From the NCBI GenBank assembly GCA_029747015.1, contig JAKOGI010000084.1, positions 62,001-126,000 on the forward strand: a DNA stretch of 64,000 nt, in the 5' to 3' direction. Positions within the stretch are counted from its first letter, which is position 1. The number at the start of each line of letters is the position of its first letter. Positions 1 to 12,832 of this stretch are shown here, one piece after another. The position numbers and the translations under genes are program-made. The notes below the pieces were generated by a model, which did no database searches, had not been told where the DNA came from, and worked only from the letters and a program-made list of their open reading frames with translations. This stretch comes from Carnegiea gigantea. Lineage: Eukaryota > Streptophyta > Magnoliopsida > Caryophyllales > Cactaceae.

Positions 1-1545
1 GACTTGACACAACCAGATTTCACAAATCAGGCCCGGCACGGTGCCAAAAACTTGTTGGGATTTTTATAACGATTAGTTTTAACCACAAGCGCACGGTAGG
101 CAGTCGTAACACTTGAGGATCGGCCCTCAGAGATGAGTTATGAAATTAGGTTACAAGAACTAGTCTAATCATAAAAGTGATTACAATATTGATTAGCTAC
201 TTTGGTAACACAAACTTAACAACAAGTAATATTAATGGGTTAACCAAATAAAATCTACGAAACAAGCTCCTTTACACAGAAGAATTTAGTGAAATTGCCA
301 TATGATTCCATTTTTTCAATCTCAATCTCAATCAAAAGCAGATCAGTCACCAATAAACCAACAAAATAGGGCAAATTAAGCAAGCAATATTTTAGTTTTA
401 TTAAACTACTAACTGAGCAAGCTTAAACAAATCCTAGACCAACACCATTGCCTCAAAACCTTTTAAATCCTAACCTGTGAGCAAGCCAGAACATTATGAA
501 TGAACCGGGGCCACAAAATTCGAATCAAATAGTACCCATAACAGAGCATCCAAATTTGAACTAAGCGAAGTGAATTGAACAGTTGAAGTTTGCTTTGAAC
601 AATTTCGAATTTGAAACGCAATTTTGGTTGAATTGAGTAGCCCTAGGCCTAAATTGAGAACTGCCGCCCGAATCTGAAATTGGAAGAAATAAAAATTGAA
701 ACTGGAAGCAAAGCTATAATCTCTACTTGCTACCCTCTACCCTCGCTACTCTGTTCACGGACCCCATTTGAAGCTCGCCAGCACGTCATCGCCAGTCCCT
801 TTGGTTGCCCTTCAATCAAACCTTATAACTGATGCATTGATGATGGTGATGATTTTAGACATAAAGGAGGAGAGAGAGACAGAATGAAACGGTCAAGTTG
901 TGAAGGTGTTGCTGCCCTATTTTTCGATCTGGATTTTTGGGCATGGAACCGATGTGGCACTAGGAAGAAGAAGAATAGACGGGGAGGGGGCCTGGTCACG
1001 TGAGGCGTGCGTGCCTCACTTAAATGGGGGCAGGCTGGGTAGAGAGAAGGGCATGTTTGTGCATAGATTGGGTGAAGCCCATACGAAGAGGAAAGAAATG
1101 GGAAAAAGAAAAGGAGGAGGAAAAAGGTCGGGTTACTGGCGTGTGAATGGGCCAGGCCCAGCGAGAGTAGAGGAAGAGGAGGAGCTGAAGAGAGAGAAAG
1201 GAAAAGATGGGTCGCGGTCAGATAGAGAGAACAGGCCCAACGAGAGAATGGAAGGGGGAAGGGGCAAGGCACGGCTGCTAGGCCAGGAAGGCATAGGCAG
1301 GCACCAAACGGACCTTAGAACTGGGCTTCAATCTTATTCCCATGTTTGTCTTCACTCAAGTCTGATCCAATATCTTTCTTTCTTCCCTTTGGCATCCAAT
1401 TTGATCAACTGTTGCATTCTTTTTCCTAAAATTTCACAATTCCTACAAAACAATTAAAAATATATTAATATCCAAATTTATTCATTAATTTTGAGTAAAT
1501 ATTAGACAATATAGGGAGTAAAAGGTAATAATTTTGGGTTGAACA
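1..1545 (-). mobile_element. LTR plus primer-binding site of an Athila-like Ty3/gypsy element running off the left edge
   Basis: Read on the - strand, the LTR starts near 1545 (TGTTCAACCC) and ends at 53 (CCCAACA). Six bases later a primer-binding site lies at 27-46 (TGGCACCGTGCCGGGCCTGA). It resembles the TGGCGCCGTTGCCGGGGA site of Athila-type elements. The body of the element would lie left of the window. The LTR is about 1.5 kb, has a purine-rich stretch (about 840-1320), and matches the shared LTR at 9211-13423 in order: the 'cctcag' end motif, the purine-rich block, and the 'cacaattcctacaaaa' motif near the other end. Long ORFs here (900-1457 + and 823-1272 -) are low-complexity products of the purine-rich LTR, not genes. 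Confidence 0.72.
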
Positions 1546-1548
1546 CAC

Positions 1549-2871
1549 ATGCAACACTTGCTTTGAATACTCAACTTGCCACTTAAACTCTTTCAAGTTG
1601 GCCTCAGATGACTTAAAGGCAAAGCAATATATTCACTAATGAGTATAGTTCCAATCTGTTAGTGAATCTATATTCATAGCCTCAATTAGTCAATCAAATT
1701 GAGCTATACACAATCACATCACAGCATGCACATAAGGAAAGGAACAAAGAGAACGATTCCTTAGGCAGTGTGTTCAAATAGATTTTAGGCAATTAACAAT
1801 GATAAACACATCATCAACCCTTTGACAATACACTTCATAATTTCGTTAGTTTATCATACAACCTGAACTCCCTTCTTATGACACCAACCAAAACAATCCT
1901 TGAGATTACTCAATTTCAATCCCAAATGATTCCAATTAACTCAAACAACCTAACAACTATCATTGTTCTCATTGCTCGAGATTTCAATCCCATATACAAC
2001 TCAAATAATTGAATGAAATTATAAAACATCACAAATTATTAGTCGTTTAGGAATCAAGAACCACCTACCTCGCTCCAAGCTTAAAGACCCTATTAATGGG
2101 TTGTGTGAGTTAATTTCAGATGGTCTGAATCCTAGGTTTTGCTTCCCCTTACTGCTGGTAAGAATCGAAGCCAATCTCACTGCACAGACCTAGTTTTTGT
2201 CCCCCTTTTTGCTGCTATAATGCTGCTATGGCTCGCCTTTGTTCCTCTCTGCTAGGCCTGCCCTGTCATCGAAATTATGCTCGGCTCTAGCGGTTTAAGG
2301 TGGCTAGGGTTTGGCTCACTTGCTCGTTCTCCCCCGTGCAAGCGTTGAGCCTGGGTTAGGGATCCAGTGACCTTCGCGGCTCATGGTTGGTGGTTGAGGT
2401 CTGCCCGTTCTTCCCCTTGGCCGCCGTTCCCCCTCTCTCTAGCTCAGGTCACGGGGCTGGGTAAGAAACCCCCCCTCTGGTCTCTTTTTGTGCCCCGGGA
2501 AAGGGCTTTGCCCCCTTTTACTTCTTTTTCTTTTATTTTTTTTTTGCGTTGGTTCATCTAGAACCTAAGTCACTAAAATGCCTAGGCCCAAAGTCAAACC
2601 CAAAGTCTCTAGTGCTGCTTAACGCATCCGATTCTACTAATTTGGCTTGGCCTAAAATCTGATGGAGTACTAATTTTTCGTGCATATATAATAGGTGGCA
2701 AAGTTTCAAAATAAATAATATTAATGTTAATGTCCTTTGTAATGAAATTTATGCACTTAAATAAGCACACAAATATTAATCCATCTTAACTGAAGTAAAA
2801 TAGCTACAATTCGATAAAATTATTAGACGGATTAGCAAGTCTATAACCAAATTAAAACCATGGGTATTACA
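1549..2871 (-). mobile_element. Probable chromovirus-type LTR (solo or truncated)
   Basis: On the - strand this block begins with TGTAATACCCATGG (plus 2858-2871). It then has an AT-rich part, a GC-rich leader-like part (about 2100-2520) and a GAGGTAGGTGGTTCTTGATTCC motif region near 2055-2080. The same layout, including a TGTAATA start and a GAGGTGGGTC motif, appears on the + strand at 20880-23830. That is the pattern of Tekay-like chromovirus LTRs as I know them. The left boundary is uncertain and I found no matching target-site duplication. The 64-codon ORF at 2367-2561 lies in the GC-rich leader and is not treated as a gene. Confidence 0.45.
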
Positions 2872-2879
2872 AATATGAA

Positions 2880-4507
2880 TGAAAGATACAACAAAAGAGT
2901 AAATGAGTCAAGAAAGTAGAGAGAAATCAAGTAAGCGCAAGATCTAGGACTTTAGATTTCACCAATAACAAAAATATTGAATTACTAACTCAAATGGGGG
3001 TTAAATTTGTCTCTTGTTCAAACTAAGCTACAAGCATTGGGTCATAAATTAAAAAGATAATTATAATTATCAATAATATTATTTATCTAGTGGTTTAGCA
3101 TGAATCATTCTTTTTAAACATAACTCATCTAATTTCTAGTATAAATTATTCTCTTTGAACAATCATAATTTTAAGTCCAATTGCATAACATCGTGTTAGC
3201 CTACAAGGTCTAATATTTATTTGAGATAGCAAATTAAAGTATTATAATCTGTATGAATAAAAATTAGTATTGAGATGCATAAGTAGGTTAGGATCAAGTA
3301 TAGACGCAAAATTATATAATATAAGAGACAAACATAACCCCAAAAGAAAAATCAATATTATTAATCAAGGATCCATCTTAATCCTAGATGGATAGTTCAG
3401 CCGGCCATAGTCTATGAAAACACCATTAAAGTTGGTCTAGCCATCTCTCAATACTGGTGCATTTCACCTTCTATGTCCAATGTAGATACTCAATTATACA
3501 AAACTAAAGAACTAAGTATAAACTCTCAAATTTGACTCACCAATAAGGTTTGAAGAGAAGAGAAAAATAGCTAACAAAGCTCATTTTCTTCTAAACTCCT
3601 CAACTCAAATGGTTGTCTTATAAAGACTTTCTCTTAAAAAAAAGAAATTGACAGATGGAAGATCATAGAATGGGAGGATGCTTGGATGAGTGAATGAATG
3701 AACGGATGATTTTGCTCTACCCTTTACCTCTTTTTAGAGTGATAATTCAACCTCTTTTGATGCCCAAACTCTAATAAAAAAATAAATTTCAATTAATTCT
3801 TGGTTGCTATATTGAATTAGAAAAGGCTAGTCTTAAGCTAAAAAATTAATCAAGATTAATTAGCTTTGACTGGGTTACTTGAGGTTGTTCACAAAATGAG
3901 AATTTAGTAGTTATGATCTGTTGAAGCTGAATGGGTGACTGGGTCATGGCCAGCACAAGCCCAAATGGAAGGGGAAAGGGAGAGGAAAGGGCATGAGCTT
4001 GATCGGCCGAGCTAACGGGCTGCATGAAGGGGAGAAAGGAGGAGTAATGCAGCGCTAGGTATGGGTCATGTGCAAGACAGGCCCAATCACGCTGGATAGA
4101 GAAGGAAGAGGTGGGGGCTGCTATTGTTGATGCGGGCTACGCTACTTCTTACAGAAGCCCATATAGAGAGAGTATAAGAGAGAGAAGGGAGCGTGACTGG
4201 GGACACCCAGTTGGTGCTGCACACAGGCCTAGGCAGAGGATTGGAGCCTAAGGTGCTGGGCAAGCGAAGTGGGCCTCACACGCAGAACAGAGCAGGGCCA
4301 TGCAAATCTAGATGGAACTGGGGCCTTCAAGCATTAGATTACAATTGTGATTTGTTTGAATTATTTGGTTTCATTCCCCAATTCAACGCTTCTTTTTGCC
4401 CCCTAAAAATCATATAAAATATGCATGATTCTTCCGTAAAAATATATTTCAAGGACTAAACAGTAGGTAAAATGGAGAGAAATTTACATATAAAAAATGA
4501 GTTATCA
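2880..4507 (-). mobile_element. 3' LTR of Athila-like element A
   Basis: Read on the - strand the LTR begins TGATAACTC at 4507, immediately after a G-rich polypurine tract (plus 4508-4520, rich in C). It contains a purine-rich stretch (about 3930-4200) and other blocks in the same order as the 1-1545 LTR but clearly diverged, so it is a related subfamily. The far end (near 2880) lacks the expected CAACA/primer-site boundary. It seems truncated where it meets the neighbouring chromovirus-type LTR. No coding sequence is recognised. Confidence 0.5.
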
Positions 4508-5848
4508 ACTCCCCCATACCAAAAATTTGCTAGTCCTGGAGCAAAGAATAACAATAATGCATATATTCATTCAACTGATCAAGTAAACAAGATTAGGGAA
4601 GAAAATCAAATGATCCAACTATGAATGTTCACTCCAAATCACATATGTCAATTCACTACCAACCCACATCCCGTCATTAGACATTTCTAATTTCAACTAA
4701 GTCAGTAGGCCAACACGCAAGCAAATTAATTCACCCAATGAAATCATGTAACAAACTATAAGTACAAAACTTCACCCCATATAACAAAAATTATGAAAGC
4801 ATCTTTAAAATCAAGTTCCCAATGCCAAATCAATTTATTAGTCTTTTTGTTCTTTTGATTTTTTTTTTTTAAAACTTTTTCAAAAGTTGCTTGATTCCAT
4901 ATGCTCTCTTGAGTGGATAAAGATATAAATAAAGATAATACTCAGAGAAACATTTAATACATATTTAGGCAATTAAAGATATGAATAGAAATAGAACCTG
5001 AACATTAGTACCAGAATTAAAACCTAATTATTTCAATTTACTTAATTTATTGATTAAAATTCAAGGGGCACTCAATTCTTATATACTCATAATGATATTG
5101 AAAATGGGATTACATCTCAAACTCAAAATCGGTTATATAGTGGCATCAGCAGAAAAAAAAAATTTGGCCTTCAATCAGTCAAAGCTAGAAATAATCTCTT
5201 ATGGGCATGGGTCACATGAATCGAATCCATATAACAAGAGTAGAACATACATAACTAGAATACTCAAGCTTTGTCCAAAATTAAATTCACCCAAAGATTG
5301 TCAAGTTAAATTTTCCTCAAATTTATTTTATTTTATTTTTTTGCCTTCCCCCAACACCTAAACGTTATATTGTACTCAATGTAGAAAACAATAATAAAGA
5401 GAAAAGTGGAGAAAGAGCAAAATAACCTGATAGCACCATAAGCCCAACAATCTAAACAAGCAGCACTAACCACAATAGCCAAAAATCAAGTGAAGCATCA
5501 TACTAAAAAACACAAGCACACTAAAAAGAAAACAAAAACAAAAGACATAAACTTTCCTAAAAGATTGGGTTGCCTCTCAACAAGCGCTAAGTTTTTTGCA
5601 TTCAGTCAGACAAGGTCCCACCTACTAATTATAGTAAACAGGGTCTAGTAAATTGATGCACTCAATCAAACCACGTTCAATGTCATTAGTCACAACAGGT
5701 TTCAAACGTTGGCCATTGACCATAAGAACTCGACCATCTTTGGAATCCAAAATTTGGCCCGCACTAGAAGGAAACACTTGTTGGACAATAAAAGGATCAT
5801 CCTATCTAGATCTCAACTTGTAGGAGATAGCTTATGTTTAGAATTAAA
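4508..5848 (-). mobile_element. 3' noncoding internal region and polypurine tract of element A
   Basis: AT-rich sequence lies between the integrase remnant and the 3' LTR. Its left edge (- strand) carries 'gctccaggactagcaa' followed by 'ggtatggggg', equivalent to the 'cctcgaggacgagcaa...ctgtgggg' signature just upstream of the element F 3' LTR at 53592-53624. Such a tail of more than 1 kb between integrase and LTR is usual in Athila-like elements. I see no env-like ORF; the 103-codon ORF at 5050-5361 has no recognisable domain. Confidence 0.55.
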
Positions 5849-6800
5849 AAGCTAAACTTTTTGATTAGGTTTAAAAGATTTACGAGAATTCATTTTATCA
5901 TGAAAAGCTTTAGTTTTGGCTTTATAAATCTTAGCATTCTTATAGGCTTCATTATGCAATTCATCCAACTTATTTAATTGAAGCTTACAGTTAGAACCTA
6001 CTTGTTTCATATCAAAATTAAAAGCTTTATTAGCCAAAAAGCAAGGTGTTCTAATTCGATTGGCAAGTCACAAGCCTTACTGAAAAGAAGTTGGGAAGGT
6101 GACATCCCAATGGGAGTCTCATAAGCAGTATGATAGGCTAAAAAGCATCATGCAATCTCAAAGCCCAATCTCTTCTGTCGAGTAAAACCATTTTCTCAAC
6201 TATGGGTTTGATCTCTCGATTGGACACCTCAACTTGACCACTAGTCTGAGAGTAATAGGAGGTAGCTGTTTTGTGAGTCACAAAATGTTTTCGAAGCAAA
6301 GCCTCAAAAGATCGATGACAAAAGTGGCTACCTCCATCACTAATAAGAGGTCTAGGGGTCTCATATCGACAAGTATGTACTCTTTCATAAACTTGACCAC
6401 AACCTTATGGTCATTGGTCTTGGTAGCTAGAGCTTTTATCCACTTTGACACATAATCAGCAGCAACCAATATATATACAAAGTCAGAAGGTGGGGGAAAG
6501 GGACCCATGAAATCAATGCCCCACACATCTAAATATCTCAACAATTAGACTAGGGGAAAGGGAATCATATCAAGATGGACCAGCGCACCCGTACGTTAAC
6601 AACGCTTATAAGCAAGACAAAAATGGTGAGTATAACAAAACAGAGTGGGCCAAAAGAATCGAATTTATGGGACTTTAGTAGTTGTCCTATGACCTCCAAA
6701 GTGACCACCACAAGCATAAATGTGATAAAAGGTCAGAACATCGAATTTCACTCGTGGGGACACATCTACACACAACTTGGTTAGGATAATGTTTGAAAAC
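5849..6800 (-). pseudogene. Integrase remnant of element A (Ty3/gypsy)
   Basis: The integrase catalytic core is recognisable on the - strand at 6278-6544 ([12 protein letters not shown], then a [12 protein letters not shown] motif, residues about 6-40 of that frame). The C-terminal part at 5852-6037 has [11 protein letters not shown] and AFHDKMNSRKSFKPNQKV, the usual end of the integrase C-terminal region. Frames are interrupted between these segments, and the zinc-binding region upstream (6545-6800) is only faintly legible. An integrase would join element cDNA to the chromosome; this copy cannot be translated through. It lies downstream of RT-RNase H, the Ty3/gypsy order. Confidence 0.82.
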
Positions 6801-7024
6801 ATAAAGGTCTTCCAAAAAGTAATGCCTTACTTGTGAAAAGAGCATATCTTTCTCTTGTTTGGACTAATAAGGAGGAATGTTTCTAGTGGAAAGGTAGTTT
6901 ACAATATGAGCAAACCAAGGGAGAGGGGCATGTGACACAGCATATAGTTGCTCATCAGGAAAGTGGTTAGAAAATCCAACTAAGTCATCCGCATATTCAG
7001 TAAAAATTCTAGACAAGTGGTCTG

Positions 7025-8200
7025 TAACTCAATTTTCAAAACCTTTCCCATCTTTTATTTCAATATCAAACACTTGCAGCAACAAAATCCATATAATAAG
7101 TCTAGGTTTGGTATCATTCTTGGCCAACAATGTATCATGGTCAGTAAACATAACCACTTCTGAACACACAAGGTATGAAAGGAATTTATCAAGTGCAAAT
7201 ACTATAGCTAGCAACTCTTTTTCAGTAGTTGAATAATTCTTTTGAGCATCAATTAGAGTTTTACTAGCATAATAAATGACATGAGGCATTCTATTCATCA
7301 TTTGACTAAAAACAACCCCAATAGCAAAATCAGATGCATTACACATAATCTCAAATGGAAGAGAAAAATCTGAGAGTTGCACAATAGGCGCTGACACCAA
7401 TAAAGATCGAAGTTTTTCAAAGCTATCACAGAAGATTCATCAAGCACAAAAGGAGCATCTTTAGTAAGGAGATTAGTAAGTGGTCGAGCCACATTATTCC
7501 TTAATAAATCTCCTATAGAAACTAGCATGACCAAGGAATGATCTCACTTGCTTGACAGAAGAAGGCACAGGCAGATTAAAAATCAAATTAACCTTAGCTT
7601 TATCAACCTCAATACCCGTTTTAGACACTTTGTGATCCAACACAATCCCTTCTTGGACCATGAAATGACTCTTTTCCCAACTCAAGACTAGAATTACTTC
7701 TTCATATCTTTTCAATACAGTGGACAAATTAGCAAGACATACATCAAAAGAAGAACCAAAAATAGAGAAATGATTCATAAATACCTCTATGAAATTATCA
7801 ATATAATCAGAAAATATATTCATCATGCATCTTTGGAATATGGAAGGTGCATTACACAACCCGAAGGCATCCTTCGATAGGCGAATGTACCTGATGGACA
7901 CATAAAGGTCGTTTTCTCTTAGCCCTTAGGATAAATAGGTATTTTATTGCAACCAGAATACCCATATGAGAAATAGTAGAAACTTTGTCCAGCTAATTTT
8001 TCTAAAATTTGATCAATGAAGAGCGGAATGGTCCTTTCTAGTGACAGAATTCAGCTTTCTGTAATCAATACATAACCTCCACCCTATGGTCTGTTTAGTA
8101 GGAATTTATTTACCATTATTATTTATAACCACAGTTATGCCAGATTTCTTAGGGACACTTCAATTGGACTGAGCCATTGACTATCAGAAATAGGGTAGAT
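7025..8200 (-). pseudogene. Reverse transcriptase-RNase H remnant of element A
   Basis: The RT palm/thumb part lies on the - strand at 7494-7901: FGLCNAPSIFQRCMMNIFSD, then FMNHF where active enzymes have FMDDF, then SFLGHASFYRRFIKE. The catalytic aspartates are therefore replaced. RNase H follows at 7029-7400 with [24 protein letters not shown] and [18 protein letters not shown], reached through a frame change near 7400-7500. Upstream RT motifs are only partly legible to about 8200. The PR-RT-RH-INT order (- strand) identifies Ty3/gypsy, and the wording is closest to Athila-type pol and to element F in this window. It is non-functional. Confidence 0.85.
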
Positions 8201-8339
8201 AATGCCTACATCTAAAAGTTTTACTACCTCTTTCTAGACAACTTATTTCATATGGGGTTTTAGTCTACGTTGCATTTGCCTAACAGGTTTGGCATCGTTC
8301 TCTAAGTAAATTCTATGCATGCCAATAGTAGGACTAATC

Positions 8340-8945
8340 CCGTTCAAATAAGCAACTGACCACCCAATGGCATCCTTATGATCAGACAAGACACATACTT
8401 GGGTGAATTGAGGAGAGGTTTCAACTCAAGTTTGAGTGCAGGCACAACAGAAGGTGGCATGGGAGAACTAGCCAAAGGGGGAAGAGGTTCATAAGTGGAC
8501 ACCCAAGAGGAAAATTCAAGATGAGGAGTGGAGTCAAGGGTAGGATCCACCTCATCTATTGTACTTACGAAGTCAAATAATCTCTAGTCCCATAGGAAAG
8601 ATAGGTTCCCAAGGGATAATTGTTCAGAATAGCAGACAAAGCTTTGTTAATCATTTCATCAATTACGTCAACAAAGAAACATTCAGATTCGTCTTCAAAC
8701 ACAGGTTGAGAAGAAGCTTTAAAAATCTTAAGTCTAACCCTTATGTTCATTACTGAGACATCCATCACTCCCGACCTATCGTTAATGGTAGCATTACTTG
8801 TGGCAAGGAAGAGACATCCTAAATAAGAGGGATCTGCTTAGAATCATGACTAGGGGTCCACATCCAATACGACAAAGTTAGCAGGAAAGAATCTTTTATC
8901 AATCTAAACCAAGACATCATCTATCCGCCCCCTAGAAATCCTTTT
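8340..8945 (-). pseudogene. Aspartic protease region remnant of element A
   Basis: On the - strand the sequence downstream of 8945 reads as the second half of a Ty3/gypsy protease domain: an ADFVVLD-like string, then GCLFLATSNATINDRSG and VMDVSVMNIRV, equivalent to 'ILGRPFLATGRALIDVRDG' in intact elements. The protease active-site half and all of gag are missing, because the 5' UTR is joined directly to it near 8945-8955. A proline-rich linker (frame 8344-8550) leads towards RT. Non-functional. Confidence 0.6.
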
Positions 8946-9210
8946 GATTTTTTTCTCAGCAGAAATAATTACTAAAAAGCAAAATGAAACTGACCAAAAT
9001 GAAAATCAAAATATAAACTCTAATAAAAAATAAAAAACAAAAGGAATCTAAACTAAACTAAGACAACTAAAACTAAACAAACCCTCAACCAAAATCAAAA
9101 ATCACAAAAGTACGAAAGGAAACGAAAATGACTCGATTGACTTAATGACGACTCCATTCGATACACAACCTAATTTCACCAATCCATCACCGGCAACGAC
9201 GTTAAAACTT
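8946..9210 (-). mobile_element. 5' UTR and primer-binding site of element A
   Basis: The primer-binding site is at 9184-9204 (- strand TAACGTCGTTGCCGGTGATGG), which agrees at 17 of 21 positions with the tRNA-Asp-type TGGCGCCGTTGCCGGGGATGG site known from Athila-like elements. It lies six bases inside the LTR edge at 9211. The UTR (8950-9183) is A-rich on + and nearly matches 20268-20500 of element B, including the ACGAAAATGACTC motif. Confidence 0.75.
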
Positions 9211-10173
9211 TGTTGAAATTTCCGTAAGTATACGGTTTTATCGTTGTGGCACTTATGGCTGTCGATCCTCAGGGATAAATTATGAAATTAGATTACAACT
9301 AAGTTTCAACTAGTCATAAAATTGAAGCACTTTATTAAACTAAATACTAAGAACAGGGAAGGATGGAAAAGCCAAAATTTGAACTAAATGCTCACAAATT
9401 TAGAAGCGAAATCCGAGATCTTGATCCAAAATTGAAAACCCACAATTCAATTACACTAATTTTGAGAACTATAACTAAATTTGAAACTGGGAACGAAAAA
9501 ACGAATCTGAAGAAAATGAATACTAAAACTACTCTCTAAAATACTTCTCACCCCCCCCAATAAGCCTTGTGCCTTCTTGATATATCAAAAAAAAAAAAAA
9601 AAAAAAGAATCCCCCAAGCTCCTTATTACTTTACATAATTCTTGAATTAAAGCTCAAGCTTGTAACTACTCTATTGAAATGATTGAATAAAACCTTAAAT
9701 GCCAATCTCATAAGAGAGGAGATGATGATGGGGATGAATGGGTAACCATTGATGTTGATTGATGATGGGTGTAAGTAATGGAAGAATTCAAGAAGGAATA
9801 GAGGAAATCGAAAAGGCTGGGGTTCGGTTTTTTTTCTGGGTATCAAGGAAGGAGAAGAAGGTGGGGAAGGCACCTAGGTCACATTACTCTTACGTGCTAG
9901 CAATAAATGAGGTAAGGGGTCTGGTAATGTATCGTGCGTGTGTCTTCATTAAGTGAGGGTGAGGGATAAGCTAGGCTCGAGTTTTGGTTACACAAAACAA
10001 GGTCGCAGCTAGAAAGTAGATTTAAGGGAGGCATTGGATTGGGAGAAGAATTGGGCTAATGAGAAAGAAAGAAAGAGAAGACGAAAGGGAGAACGCTGGG
10101 CCATAGCTGAACCAAAACAATAGGCATGCCTAGCTAGTAGAAAGGAAAGGTAAAAGAAGGAGGAGGGCACTGG

Positions 10174-10796
10174 TAGGGCAGGTAAAAAAATCTATACCCA
10201 CTTAAAACCCACAAAACCTACCCCAATAGGTATGGGTATGGGAATGGATATTAAAAAGAGAAAAAAATGGGTAGGGCCGGGTATTGCTAAAACGGGCATG
10301 AGTGTGGGTATAACTCTAACTTGCCCCATACCTGCCTCATACCCATTTTATCAATACTCGCCGAATATCCTCCTTATATAAGACCCACCATGTTTATTCA
10401 AAGTTCCACTTTATTGCTTGGACTTAAATATTTTGATAATTGCTTTGAGTTATATTATACTCAAGACTCCGCTGGGACATTTTATCAAAAACTATAACTA
10501 TCGAGTGTTAATTTGTTACTTGAATTTAAAAAGTTTTAGTTATATTTGGTGTGATATGATATTTTTGTTTGAAACTTGATGTTCATGTGACATATTGGCT
10601 ATTCGATGTTGAATATGGGTATAAAATGGGTTTAATTTATTTTGATTTATATGTACCCTAATAAAACCCGCATATCCGTTACACCTACCAAGTATGGGTA
10701 CTGGTATAGTTTTATAATACCCGATGGATATTGGTACGTATATGGTTAATAATTTTGCGAATGGGTATGAGTAAGGGTATGGCTAAACCAACCCTA
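10174..10796. mobile_element. Non-autonomous hAT-like element with degenerate inverted ends
   Basis: The ends are TAGGGCAGGTAAAA at the left and (reverse-complemented) TAGGGTTGGTTTAG at the right. Both ends are rich in 'acccgggtatgggta'-type repeats, typical of a class of plant hAT-like MITEs whose arms contain GGGTA/TACCC runs. The 8 bp flanks (GGCACTGG and TAACCAAC) do not match, so a target-site duplication is not preserved or the ends are misplaced by a few bases. Its absence from the 1-1545 LTR supports an insertion. No ORF. Confidence 0.5.
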
Positions 10797-11234
10797 TAAC
10801 CAACTAGGCTGGCTATGCCTGGACTGCAGAAAAAACGGGTAGAACAGGCCTGAAGTGAAGGGCGATAGAGGATTTAAGTGAGAGGGGTAAGCTAGGAATG
10901 ATTAGGCCACTGGCTCGGCTCGACTTTGGGCTTAGGCTTCAGACTTCTTCTCTTCCTTTTTCCTTTGCTTAATTTTTTCCCAACTTGATCCACATTTAAT
11001 CTTATTTAAGAAAACTAGTTTGTGCCTGTGCTCTCACACAGGCCATTTAAATTTTAAAATATAACTTAGGTATAATTAATTCTAAAATAGAAAAGAAATA
11101 ATTTGATAGTCTAAATAATTAATTTTAGTTTACAATGTAAATAGTGAAGAATTGTTCTTATCATAATCTTCTATTTCAATAGAAAAATTAATATATTCAA
11201 TTCCTCAAAAGCGAATTAAGAGGATATTAGATAT

Positions 11235-11300
11235 GAATTTGGATAGAGATGTTACAAATTTCAAAAAGAATTTGGATAGAGATGTTACAAATTTCAAAAA
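11235..11300. repeat. Tandem duplication, 2 x 33 bp
   Basis: The unit starting GAATTTGGATAGAGATG occurs at 11235-11267 and again at 11268-11300 with no visible difference. It lies inside the Helitron and looks recent. Confidence 0.9.
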
Positions 11301-12832
11301 ATACATAATGTATAGCAATAATAATATGATAAAGTTATACAATAAAAAACGCAATATAGATAATTGATATATACACATAGAGCAAAATATTAAGAAGGAG
11401 TAGAATTGAAGCGAAACAATGCACAATAACTAATACCCAAAATGAGTAAAACATTAAAGATTTTATTATAAATTTAACTCTTATCTTCTTAAAATTTGAA
11501 ACTATTGTTTTCTTATATCTTATTTTTAAAACTCAGGAAAGTCAAAAAGACTATCATCAATATGATCCATAATTTTTTTTTTAAATGTGATTCTATGCAA
11601 AGCTAGGTTAGGGTGTGGGCCTCAAAGGTTTTAAGGTTTATAATTAGTTTGAAGATTTATAGCTTGTGGGTTTAAGATTATTATTTTGGGTTTAAGGTTT
11701 AATGTGCTCCTTGATTTAATATTCATATGTTTATCGAGATTTTAAACTGCTCCTACTGACATGCAGTTTAATACTTACACGGGTTGAAATATAAGATAAG
11801 TGCTTGAACTATTGATCTTCCGCAACACTGGGGACCAAAATTTATGCATTGGAATTTCTAAAATCCTAATGTTAGAAGTTTCAAGAGCCTTTCCTTTCTG
11901 TGCAATGCAACTCTATTGATCAATAATGTAATTGTATACATTGTTATGTAATCTTCATGTAATATGTTTTGGTTATTTTTATTATAAAAATTCATAGATT
12001 AAGTACTATAGGTAGCTATTATTTTCTCTTCTTTAGAAATTAAATATTTAAAATTAATTATCTCCTTTTCTTCTATTTTTTACTAGGAAAACAATCCTAT
12101 GTTATTGTTAAAAAAAAGGAATTATGAGTTGAATAATAAATGTAAGTCATATCTTGTATCACAAATAATTAATCTTAATATTTAAATATCAAAACTAATT
12201 AAAATCATCATTTAGAATGTAGCAGTGAACTCCAAATAAATAAAATATATCTTCTAATTTTTACTATGTATACTACTTATAGATTTTTTTACTTTTTATT
12301 CGTAGGATTCATAGATATAACTTATAAATGTATCTAAAGTTTTTTATCCTCCATAAAATAATTTAAACATAGTTACTTATTCATTTTAGGAATGAACTCC
12401 ATTATTATCTTTCTAATATATGCATAAAAATTGATGTTGATGTTTTCAATGTTGAATATGGTTTGTTTTTATAATTTTTCCTGCAAATAATATTTATTTC
12501 TAAAAATGTTAACATGTTCAACTTCATATATAATTAATTGGATGATCTTTTATTTTTTTTAAAAAAAATTTAATTATATGACCTACTGGCCTATGGAAAT
12601 TGATGAGATAAAAAATAGTTATGGACGGTGCAACAATGATTAAACTGAAGAAAGGGGGTTACGGGAGTTGTGATATTGAGGCAAGTATGGGATTGGATTT
12701 TTTTCCCCTAAAAAAATAAAAATAATCTAAAGGATAAAATTTATGTTTTTTTTTTTTGGCTCAAATGAGCCACAAAGGCAGTACAATACAATAAGGAGTG
12801 GGAGAATCGAAATTGAGACCTAATGTACTCAG

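Noticed and set aside
900..1457. 185-codon ORF (+) and 149-codon ORF (-, 823-1272)
   Set aside because: Both are composition artefacts of the purine-rich part of an Athila-like LTR, with Arg/Lys/Gly/Glu or Phe/Pro/Ser-rich translations and no domain.
10174..10796. Interpretation as a CRISPR-like or satellite array because of repeated GGGTA motifs
   Set aside because: The repeats are irregular, there are no spacers, and terminal inverted ends fit a hAT-like MITE in a plant genome.
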